DNA of 64,000 nt from Paractinoplanes durhamensis (GTDB lineage Bacteria; Actinomycetota; Actinomycetes; Mycobacteriales; Micromonosporaceae), in contig NZ_BOML01000057.1 in assembly GCF_016862175.1 (NCBI RefSeq), forward strand, positions 217,310-281,309, written 5' to 3'. Position 1 is the stretch's first letter, and every line of letters starts with the position of its first letter. The notes under the pieces were generated by a model, which saw nothing but the letters and a program-made list of their open reading frames with translations, ran no database searches and was not told the origin of the DNA. This document shows, piece by piece, positions 32,552-39,843 of this stretch. Both the position numbers and the translations under genes were made by a program.

Positions 32552-33688
32552 ATGACGCAGTATCGGGCCGCACTGCAGGCTGTACTGGACGCCGAGGTCC
32601 GCCCGCACGCGGCGGAGGTCGACCGGACCGGTGAGTACCCGCGCGCGGCGATCGCCGCGCTCGGTGCCGCGGGCCTGCTCGGGCTGACCAGCGCCCGCGA
32701 GGTGGGCGGTGCCGGCCTGGGGCTGGACGCCGCCGCCGAGGTGATCGAGGCGCTCGCCGGGGTCTGCGGATCGACCGCGATGGTGACGCTGATGCACTAC
32801 GCGGCGACCGCCGCGATCGAGCACAGCGGACCGGAGGACGTCCGCCGCGCCATCGCCGACGGCCGGCACGTCACCACCCTCGCCTTCTCCGAACGGGGCT
32901 CCCGCAGCCACTTCTGGGCACCGCAGTCGACCGCCACGGCCACCGGCGACAAGGTGTCCCTGAACGCCCGTAAGAGCTGGGTGACGTCCGCCGGCGAGGC
33001 CCAGAGCTACGTCTGGTCGAGCCTGCCCCTGGCCGGCGACGGCATGACCCTGTGGCTGGTCCCGGCGGCAACGACCGGGCTGGAGGTGGCCGGCCCGTTC
33101 GACGGCGTCGGCCTGCGCGGCAACGCGTCCCGCCCGATCGCCGCGAACGACGCCGTCGTGGCCGCCGATGCGATCATCGGCACCGACGGCGCCGGGCTCG
33201 AGGTGGCCCTCGGCATCGTGCTTCCGGTGTTCACCGTGCTCAGCGCCGCGTTCTCGCTGGGCGTGTCGGAACGCCTGGCCACCCTGGCCGCCGAACACCT
33301 CACCCACGCCCGCCTCGACCACCTGGGCCAGTCCCTGGCCGAACAGCCCGTTCCCCGGGCGGCGTTCGCCCGGACCCGCACGAGCGTGGACACCACCCGC
33401 GCCTTCCTCGCCGCCACGCTGGCCGCGCTGGCCACCGGCGACCCCGCTGCCCAGTTGCGGGTGCTGCAGGTCAAGGCCGTTGCCGGGGAGGTGGCCGTGT
33501 CGGTCGCCGGCGAGGTGATGCGGCTGGCCGGTGGTTCGGCGTTCCGCAAGGAGCTCGGCATCGAGCGGCATTTCCGGGATGCGCTGGCGGCCCGGGTCAT
33601 GGCGCCGACCACCGAGGCCCTGGAGGACTTCACCGGCCGTGCCGTTCTCGGCCTGCCGCTGTTCGACGCCCCGGCGGTGCCGGCATGA
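32552..33688 (+). CDS. Acyl-CoA-dehydrogenase-like flavoprotein
   Basis: 378 aa with the three-part acyl-CoA dehydrogenase fold. There is an N-terminal helical domain (GLLGLTSAREVGGAGLGLDA), a central beta domain with LAFSERGS and LNARKSWVTSA, and a C-terminal helical domain (about 225-370) with AFSLGVSERLATLAAEH and a conserved-looking GEVMRLAGGSAFRKELGIERHFRDA segment. The last segment aligns with family members that include flavin monooxygenases and desaturases of secondary metabolism as well as true dehydrogenases. Whether it oxidises a CoA ester cannot be said. GGGGGGAAG precedes the ATG. Its TGA overlaps the next ATG as ATGA. Confidence 0.85.
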   Translation: MTQYRAALQAVLDAEVRPHAAEVDRTGEYPRAAIAALGAAGLLGLTSAREVGGAGLGLDAAAEVIEALAGVCGSTAMVTLMHYAATAAIEHSGPEDVRRAIADGRHVTTLAFSERGSRSHFWAPQSTATATGDKVSLNARKSWVTSAGEAQSYVWSSLPLAGDGMTLWLVPAATTGLEVAGPFDGVGLRGNASRPIAANDAVVAADAIIGTDGAGLEVALGIVLPVFTVLSAAFSLGVSERLATLAAEHLTHARLDHLGQSLAEQPVPRAAFARTRTSVDTTRAFLAATLAALATGDPAAQLRVLQVKAVAGEVAVSVAGEVMRLAGGSAFRKELGIERHFRDALAARVMAPTTEALEDFTGRAVLGLPLFDAPAVPA

Positions 33689-34539
33689 CCGCCTTCACGA
33701 TGGGCGCGGTCGCCTACGACCCGAAGGTCGTCACCATCTGGAACGGCTTCCGGAGTTGGTTCGTCGCGAGCGGCCTGCCGTTCGACTACGTCCTCTACTC
33801 GAACTACGAGCGGCAGGTGGAAGACCTGATCGCCGGGCGCATCGACGCCGCCTGGAACTCGCCGCTCGCCTGGGTCCGGGCCCGGCGGCTCGCCGAGGCT
33901 CAGGGCCTGACGATCCGGGCGCTGACCATGCGCGACACCGACCGCGACCTGGCCACCGCCATCGTGACCCGCGCGGACAGCGACATCGCGTCGGTCGAGG
34001 AGCTACGCGGGCGAACGGTCGCGACCGGAGCCGTCGACTCACCGCAGGCGACCCTGCTGCCGCTGGACCACCTGCGCCGCCACGGCCTGCACCCCGGCAC
34101 CGATTTCACGGTCCGCCGATTCGACGTCGGCGTCGGCCTGCACGGCGATCACATCGGCGGGGAACGCGACGCCGCTCGTGCGCTGATCGCCGGCGAGGTC
34201 GACGCCGCCTGCATCCTCGACGGCAACCACCTGCTCTTCACCAAGGAGGGCGTGCTGCCCTCCGGCAGCACCCGGCTACTCACCACCACCGGCCGCTACG
34301 ACCACTGCACCATGACCGTCACCGGCTCCGCCGACCCGGACCGCACGGCACGCTTCGGGGAACTGCTGCGATCCATGTCGTACGCCGACCCGGCCGTGCG
34401 CCCGCTGCTGGACCTGGAAGGGCTGACCTCCTGGGAGGACGGCCGGACCGACCGCTACCGGATGCTGGAGGCGGCCGTCACCGCCGCCGGCTTCTACGAC
34501 GCGGCGGGGACGGTGACCGCCGCCGAGTACCAGCCATGA
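33685..34539 (+). CDS. PhnD-like periplasmic-binding-fold protein without a signal peptide
   Basis: 284 aa. It has the two-lobe binding fold of phosphate/phosphonate-type solute receptors: an AVAYDPKVVTIWNGF start, a YSNYERQVEDLIAGRIDAAWNSPLAWV lobe-1 segment, a SVEELRGRTVATG hinge region, and VDAACILDGNHL in lobe 2. It lacks any leader or lipobox, and no permease or ATPase gene is nearby, so it probably works in the cytoplasm. Leaderless members of this fold are known as enzymes (for example MqnA/MqnD in menaquinone synthesis and THI5-type pyrimidine synthases), so a biosynthetic or ligand-delivery role is likely. It overlaps both neighbours as ATGA. Confidence 0.8.
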   Translation: MTAFTMGAVAYDPKVVTIWNGFRSWFVASGLPFDYVLYSNYERQVEDLIAGRIDAAWNSPLAWVRARRLAEAQGLTIRALTMRDTDRDLATAIVTRADSDIASVEELRGRTVATGAVDSPQATLLPLDHLRRHGLHPGTDFTVRRFDVGVGLHGDHIGGERDAARALIAGEVDAACILDGNHLLFTKEGVLPSGSTRLLTTTGRYDHCTMTVTGSADPDRTARFGELLRSMSYADPAVRPLLDLEGLTSWEDGRTDRYRMLEAAVTAAGFYDAAGTVTAAEYQP

Positions 34540-35708
34540 ACCTGGACCTGGCCGGCCTGGCCTTCGACACCGGCGGACGCCTGCTGATCCAGAAGGTGCT
34601 GGCCGGCCTGCCGCCGGGCAGCACCGTCACGGTCACCGGCCGCGACCCCTTCCTGACCCTGCACCTGCGGGCCTGGTGCCGGTCGGCCGGCCACGGCACC
34701 ACCGCACAGGACGACGGTGCCGTCGAGGTCGTCAAGGGCCGGCCGGACGCCGACCGCTGGGCTCACGCCGAACGCGCCGGTGAGCCCGGCGCGGTGGCCC
34801 GCCGGCCGCCCGGGCACTGGGGACTGGCCGCCCGCGGCGCGCTCCTCGAAACCGGCGGCCCCGAACCGGCCTACGAACTCGCCGACCGCGACATCGTCTG
34901 GGCCGACCTGGCGCCACGCCTCTACGCCCACGCCGCGGCCGCGCAGTGGGACCCGGCGACCGCGGTCCCCTGGGACGCGCCGTTCACCCTGCCCGCGGAC
35001 ATCGAGGCCGCCATCGTGCAGATCATGACCTACCTGGTCGAGAACGAGCAGGCGGCCCTGGTCATCCCGGCCCGGCTGCTGACCCGGATCCACCCGCACT
35101 TCCGGGAGGTGCTCGGGCTGCTCGCGGTGCAGGCCGCCGACGAGGCCCGGCACGTCGACGTCTTCACCCGCCGCGCGCTGCACACCGGCGGCCGGATGGG
35201 CAGTTCCTCGGCCGGCGGCCGGGCATCGCTGGCGTCGCTGCTGGCCGAACCCGACTTCACCCTGGCCTCGTTCCTGTTGTCGGTGCTCGGCGAAGGCACC
35301 TTCGTGCACCTGCTCACCTTCCTCGAACGGCACGCCCCCGACCCGGTCACCCGCGCGGTGACCCGGCTGGCCCGCGCCGACGAGGCCCGGCACGTGGCGT
35401 TCGGGGTCGCGCACCTGGAACACCAGTCGGCGTCGGACCCGACCATGCTCGGCCGGCTGCGCGGCGCCATCGAACGCCGCCACGACATGCTCATCGACAC
35501 GGCCGGCCTGAACCAGGACGTGTTCGACGCCCTGCTGCTCCTGGCCGCCGGCTCGTGGACACCACCGGCGCTGCACCGCGGCCACCTGGCCGTCCGACAA
35601 CTCCAGGCGGACATGGACACCGGACGCCGGCGCCACCTGTCCCGCCTCGGCTTCCCCGACGACGAGGCCGCCGAACTCTCCGCCCTGCACACCCGCAACT
35701 TCATGTGA
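34536..35708 (+). CDS. TusA-like domain fused to a ferritin-like di-iron domain
   Basis: 390 aa. Residues 1-65 resemble TusA/SirA sulfur-carrier domains (LPPGSTVTVTGRDP, LRAWCRSAGH), but the catalytic CPxP loop is replaced by a Cys-free segment (FDTGGR), so sulfur transfer at the usual Cys is unlikely. Residues ~145-385 form a helical ferritin-like domain. Repeated Glu and Glu-x-x-His motifs (ENEQAAL, ADEARHVDVF, GEGTFVH, ADEARHVAFGVAHLE) supply ligands for a di-iron centre, as in ribonucleotide-reductase-like oxygenases. An O2-using oxidase or oxygenase acting with the two upstream proteins is the simplest reading. Last gene of the overlapping set. Confidence 0.8.
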   Translation: MNLDLAGLAFDTGGRLLIQKVLAGLPPGSTVTVTGRDPFLTLHLRAWCRSAGHGTTAQDDGAVEVVKGRPDADRWAHAERAGEPGAVARRPPGHWGLAARGALLETGGPEPAYELADRDIVWADLAPRLYAHAAAAQWDPATAVPWDAPFTLPADIEAAIVQIMTYLVENEQAALVIPARLLTRIHPHFREVLGLLAVQAADEARHVDVFTRRALHTGGRMGSSSAGGRASLASLLAEPDFTLASFLLSVLGEGTFVHLLTFLERHAPDPVTRAVTRLARADEARHVAFGVAHLEHQSASDPTMLGRLRGAIERRHDMLIDTAGLNQDVFDALLLLAAGSWTPPALHRGHLAVRQLQADMDTGRRRHLSRLGFPDDEAAELSALHTRNFM

Positions 35709-35744
35709 CCCGGGATGGGCAGCACAGGTTCGTACACTGTGGAG

Positions 35745-36176
35745 GTGACCGGCCGACGCACGCACCGGGCAGTCGCCGCGATCGTGGCGGCGATGCTGCT
35801 CGGCGCCGCGGGGTGCGGTGCCGGCGGCGGTTCGGTCGAGGCACGGTTGGCCGACGGCGAGCTGCAGCTGACGTTCGACCCGTCGTGCCGGGTCGCTTTC
35901 CTGCGGCTCGCGGACCACAGCACCACGCTGTGGGAGATCCGCGGCGACAAGGACGCGGCCCCGCTGGACACGGTGACGGCCGGCGTCGCACCGCCCGGCT
36001 ACACCGAGATCACCGACGCGCTGAACCGCGACCTGCCGCCCGAGCTGACGCTGAGCGTGAAAACCGAGGGCTGGTTCGGCACCACGATCGACATGACAAC
36101 CCTGGCCGACGACTCACGCCGATTCGACCTGACCCCGATCATGAACGAGCTGACCCCGGCCGGCGACCTGTGCTGA
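35745..36176 (+). CDS. Small lipoprotein, 143 aa
   Basis: A basic N-terminus, a hydrophobic stretch and the lipobox MLLGAAGC mark an exported lipoprotein with a mature domain of ~115 residues; no family recognised. The GTG at 35745 is favoured because a -10-like TACACT (35733-35738) ends 6 bp before it, giving a probable leaderless start. The alternative ATG at 35715 has no ribosome-binding site. It is 36 bp beyond the ferritin-fusion stop and may be partly co-transcribed. It converges on lon. Confidence 0.65.
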   Translation: MTGRRTHRAVAAIVAAMLLGAAGCGAGGGSVEARLADGELQLTFDPSCRVAFLRLADHSTTLWEIRGDKDAAPLDTVTAGVAPPGYTEITDALNRDLPPELTLSVKTEGWFGTTIDMTTLADDSRRFDLTPIMNELTPAGDLC

Positions 36177-36196
36177 TGGTCGCTGACGAGGCCCAG

Positions 36197-36242
36197 CCCT
36201 CGCTACCGCTCGATCGTCACGCCGAGCGTGCGGTAGCGAGGG
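36197..36242. terminator. Bidirectional terminator between the lipoprotein gene and lon
   Basis: A perfect 13-bp stem (36197-36209 with 36230-36242) contains an inner GCTCG/CGAGC pairing. It begins 20 nt after the plus-strand stop and ends 16 nt before the minus-strand stop, so it can serve both genes. Confidence 0.75.
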
Positions 36243-36258
36243 TCCCTCGACAGGCGTG

Positions 36259-38568
36259 TCAGGCGGCCGCGACCAAGCCGGCGGAGACGGGCTCCAGGGC
36301 CGTGCCCAGGATCTCGCGGACGTCGGAGACGATGTGCACGGTCAGTGCGGACAGCACGTCGGCCGGCACCTCGTCGAGGTCGGGCTCGTTGCGTTTCGGC
36401 AGGTAAACCTCGGTGAGGCCGGCTCGCTGGGCGGCGAGCAGCTTCTGCTTGACGCCGCCGATCGGCAGGACCCGCCCGGTCAGCGAGACCTCGCCGGTCA
36501 TCCCCACCTCGGCCCGGACGTTGCGGCCGAGCAGCAACGACACCAGCGCGGTCGTCATCGTCACGCCGGCCGACGGCCCGTCCTTCGGGACCGCTCCGGC
36601 GGGCACGTGCAGGTGGATCGGGTGGTCGAGCTGCTCGGGCGAAATGCCCAGTTCCTCGGCGTGGGCCCGGACGTAGGAGAGCGCGATCTGCGCGGACTCC
36701 TTCATCACGTCGCCGAGCTGCCCGGTGACCGACAGCCCGCCCTTGTCGCCGGGCAGCAGCGACGCCTCGATGTAGAGCACGTCGCCGCCCATCCCGGTCA
36801 CGGCCAGGCCGGTGGCCACGCCCGGAACGGCGGTCCGCTCGGACGACTCCGGGGTGAACCGCGGCCGCCCGATCAGATCCTTGAGATCGGTGGCGTCGAC
36901 GGTGGCCGGCAGATCGCCCAGAGCGGCCTTGCGGAACGCCTTGGCGAGCAGCCGTTCCATGGACCGTACGCCGGCCTCCCGGGTGTAGTTCGCCGCGATC
37001 TCGCGCAGCGCGTCCTCGGTGACCGTCACCTCGTCCTCGGACAGCGCGGCCCGTTCCAACTGCCGGGGCACCAGGAAGTCCCGGGCGATGGCGACCTTGT
37101 CGTTCTCGGTGTAGCCGTCGATCGCGATGAGCTCCATCCGGTCGAACAGCGCCTGCGGGATGGTGTCCAGCACGTTCGCGGTCGCGATGAACAGGACGTC
37201 GGACAGGTCCAGGTCCAGGTCGAGGTAGTGGTCCCGGAAGGTGTGGTTCTGCGCCGGATCGAGCACCTCGAGCAGTGCCGCCGCGGGGTCGCCGCGGTAG
37301 TCGCTGCCGACCTTGTCGACCTCGTCGAGCAGCACGACCGGGTTCATCGAGCCGGCCTCGCGGATCGCCCGCACGATGCGCCCGGGCAGTGCCCCCACGT
37401 ACGTCCGGCGGTGGCCCCGGATCTCCGCCTCGTCCCGCACCCCGCCCAGGGCGACCCGGACGAACTTGCGGCCGAGGGTCCGCGCGACCGACTCGCCGAG
37501 CGAGGTCTTACCGACTCCGGGTGGCCCGGCCAGCAGGATCACCGCGCCGGAACCGCGCCCGCCGACGACATTGAGGCCACGGGATTCGCGCCGGGCGCGG
37601 ACGCCGAGGTATTCGACGATGCGTTCCTTGACCTCGGCCAGGCCGTGGTGGTCGGCGTCGAGCACGGCCCGCGCCGCGCCGAGGTCGGTCGCGTCGGTGG
37701 TGCGGACGGTCCACGGCAGATCCAGGACCGTGTCGAGCCAGGTCCGGATCCAGCCTGCCTCGGGGTTCTGGTCGCCGGCCCGCTCCAGCTTGCTGACCTC
37801 GGCCAGGGCCGCCTCGCGGATCTTCTCCGGCAGATCGGCCGCCTCGACCCGGGCGCGGTAGTCGTCGGTGCCGTCCGCCTCGCCCTCGCCGAGCTCCTTA
37901 CGGATCGCCTTGAGCTGCTCACGCAACAGGTACTCGCGGTTGCGCTTCTCGACCGACTCGCGTACGTCGGTGTCGATCTTGTCGCTGACCTCGGACTCCG
38001 CCAGGAAGTCCCGGGTCCACTCGACGAGCAGCCGCAGCCGGGCCTCCACATCCGGAGTCTCCAGCAGCTCACGCTTGCGGTCGTTGGACAGGTACGGCGC
38101 CCAGCCCGCGGTGTCGGCCAGGTCGCCGGGGTCGTCGATGGCGCTGACCGAGTCGATGACCTGCCACGCCTCGCGGCGCTGCAGCACCGAGACCACCAGC
38201 TGCTTGTATTCGGCGGCCAGCTCGCTGACATGCTCACTCAGCGGGCCGGCCGTGACCGGTTCGGCCTCGACCCAGAGAGCCGCTCCCGGGCCGGTCACGC
38301 CGGCGCCGATGCGGGCCCGCACACGGGTGCGCAGCACGGCGGCGGGCGAGCCGCCGCGGGACTTGCCGACCTGCTCGAGGCGGGCCACCACGCCGTAGGT
38401 CGCGTAGCGATCCGCGAGCCGCGGGGCGATCAGCAGCTCGGAGCCGGCCGAGGTGCGTGCCGCATCGACGGCGGCCAGGGCCGCCTCGTCCAGCTCGACC
38501 GGAACGACCATGCCCGGCAGCAGGACAACGTCGTCAAGGAACAAAACGGGGAGTCGTTTGCTGGTCAC
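36259..38568 (-). CDS. lon: ATP-dependent Lon protease
   Basis: 769 aa, the usual length of bacterial LonA. The N-terminal substrate-binding domain (about 1-200) starts with RLPVLFLDDVVLLPGM. The AAA+ module has Walker A GPPGVGKT (348-355), Walker B VVLLDEVDKV and EIRGHRRTYVGALPGR. The C-terminal protease has the catalytic dyad Ser666 (PKDGPSAG) and Lys707 (GGVKQK). It degrades misfolded and regulatory proteins in the cytoplasm. The start is GTG at 38568, with GGAGG 7 nt upstream. An HspR-type inverted repeat lies 17 bp further upstream, so heat-shock control is expected. Confidence 0.97.
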   Translation of the reverse strand: MTSKRLPVLFLDDVVLLPGMVVPVELDEAALAAVDAARTSAGSELLIAPRLADRYATYGVVARLEQVGKSRGGSPAAVLRTRVRARIGAGVTGPGAALWVEAEPVTAGPLSEHVSELAAEYKQLVVSVLQRREAWQVIDSVSAIDDPGDLADTAGWAPYLSNDRKRELLETPDVEARLRLLVEWTRDFLAESEVSDKIDTDVRESVEKRNREYLLREQLKAIRKELGEGEADGTDDYRARVEAADLPEKIREAALAEVSKLERAGDQNPEAGWIRTWLDTVLDLPWTVRTTDATDLGAARAVLDADHHGLAEVKERIVEYLGVRARRESRGLNVVGGRGSGAVILLAGPPGVGKTSLGESVARTLGRKFVRVALGGVRDEAEIRGHRRTYVGALPGRIVRAIREAGSMNPVVLLDEVDKVGSDYRGDPAAALLEVLDPAQNHTFRDHYLDLDLDLSDVLFIATANVLDTIPQALFDRMELIAIDGYTENDKVAIARDFLVPRQLERAALSEDEVTVTEDALREIAANYTREAGVRSMERLLAKAFRKAALGDLPATVDATDLKDLIGRPRFTPESSERTAVPGVATGLAVTGMGGDVLYIEASLLPGDKGGLSVTGQLGDVMKESAQIALSYVRAHAEELGISPEQLDHPIHLHVPAGAVPKDGPSAGVTMTTALVSLLLGRNVRAEVGMTGEVSLTGRVLPIGGVKQKLLAAQRAGLTEVYLPKRNEPDLDEVPADVLSALTVHIVSDVREILGTALEPVSAGLVAAA

Positions 38569-38585
38569 CCGGTACCTCCGAGAAA

Positions 38586-38606
38586 GTTGAGTATGCGCGG
38601 CTCAAC
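38586..38606. promoter_or_regulatory. HAIR-type operator for the heat-shock repressor HspR
   Basis: GTTGAGT (38586-38592), a 7-bp spacer, then GCTCAAC (38600-38606). The HspR-associated inverted repeat is CTTGAGT-N7-ACTCAAG, so spacing and core match with changes only at the outer and one inner base. It lies 17 bp upstream of the lon start codon. In Streptomyces, HspR represses dnaK, clpB and lon through such sites. Confidence 0.85.
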
Positions 38607-38650
38607 CACGGCGGCCCCGGGCATCTTCCGGTGTTCACTGCCAGCGAAAA

Positions 38651-39643
38651 TCATGGGGACGCCTCGGCCTGGTCACTCAGCCACCCCTGCTTCGCCGCCA
38701 GGACGGCGATCTGGAAGCGGGTCCGGGCACCGAGCACGGCACCCGCGTCGGTGATGTGCTGCTGAACCGTACGGCGGCTCAGGTTGAGGATTCGAGCGAT
38801 CGTCTCGTCCTTCATCCCGACCGCCATCATCCGCAGGATCTCCCGTGTCCGCAGGTCGCGCCCCGAGGCCGGCAGGCCGTGCCGCCTCGTCAGCGACAGC
38901 GGCTCGGCGCGCTCCCACACGCTCTCGAACAGTGCGGCGAGCGCCGTCACCAGTGCGGGCGAGTGCACCACCAGTGAGCCCGACGCCGGGCGGTCCGCCC
39001 AGATCGGCAGCAGGGCGGCCGCCCGATCGAAGATCACCAGCTTCACCGGGATCTGCGACGTCAGGCGCAGCTTTCCGCCCTGACCCGTCCCGCGCAGAGC
39101 TGTCCGAAGGGACACCGCGTCGGTGAAGCCGTCCGTCTCGTACACCGACCGCATCTGCACGCCGGGCGGCACGCCGACCACCCCCGTGGACGCACCTGTC
39201 ACGTACGGCGGCTTCGCCAGATGCAGCACCTCGGACGAGCTTCCCATCAGCAACTGGTGATAGCGGGCCGGCACCTCGTCCTGGCTCTTCAGCACCTCCA
39301 CCATGTCCGTGGCACGCGGCCCGGACACCGCTTCGTGTGCTTCGGAGAGCCGCTCCACGAGATCCTCGACGCGGGCCAGCTCGGCCCGCCGCCGGGCCAG
39401 CAGGGCGCCGAGCGACGGTCGCGGTGGCGCGGCCGTCCATCGTGGTGCCGCGCCGCCGATCTGCGACGCCAGTGCCGAGTCAGCAAGGTGCCGCAGCGCC
39501 CGCTCCGCCTCGGCAGGTGACACCCCGACCGCGGACGCCGCCTCGTCGCGGTCCGCCGATCGCACCGCCACCAGGTACTCCAACACCCGGCCGGCCAGCG
39601 GATCAAGACCGGTTGCCGACCACGGTATTTCCATCTGGTCCAT
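38651..39643 (-). CDS. TrmB/LuxR-type transcriptional regulator
   Basis: 330 aa. The N-terminal ~65 residues look like a TrmB-type winged helix (LDPLAGRVLEYLVAVRSADRDEAASAVGVS), followed by a coiled segment and a ~150-residue middle domain. The C-terminus has a LuxR-type helix-turn-helix (RTREILRMMAVGMKDETIARILN ... RTVQQHITDAGAVLGA). This combination is common in actinobacteria, often beside secreted-enzyme genes. The ATG at 39643 has GGAAACGA just upstream; an ATG at 39634 is an alternative. It is divergent from the second M4 protease gene and may regulate it. Confidence 0.85.
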   Translation of the reverse strand: MDQMEIPWSATGLDPLAGRVLEYLVAVRSADRDEAASAVGVSPAEAERALRHLADSALASQIGGAAPRWTAAPPRPSLGALLARRRAELARVEDLVERLSEAHEAVSGPRATDMVEVLKSQDEVPARYHQLLMGSSSEVLHLAKPPYVTGASTGVVGVPPGVQMRSVYETDGFTDAVSLRTALRGTGQGGKLRLTSQIPVKLVIFDRAAALLPIWADRPASGSLVVHSPALVTALAALFESVWERAEPLSLTRRHGLPASGRDLRTREILRMMAVGMKDETIARILNLSRRTVQQHITDAGAVLGARTRFQIAVLAAKQGWLSDQAEASP

Positions 39644-39843
39644 TCGTTTCCATGCCCCCCGGAACCCGATCCTGCTCGGGCCGGCTCCCACTCCGATGAA
39701 TCGGGGATTACGAATAGGTAAGACGGTCCGACGTGGACTGCTGCTCATGTGTGCAAGTGCGCAAGGTCGTCCTTGTGGCGATAGTCGGCACCGGGGTGAG
39801 GTGGGCGAACCGGTCCTGTTCACAACCCCTGCGGGAGCATCAA

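Noticed and set aside
26616..35708. Calling the locus a true methylamine dehydrogenase (mau) operon
   Set aside because: No MauB heavy chain, MauG or cupredoxin is present and the small-subunit similarity is weak; only the maturation-type genes match.
36256..38754. An 832-codon plus-strand frame opposite lon
   Set aside because: The minus strand encodes an intact Lon; the opposite frame has low-complexity antisense composition.
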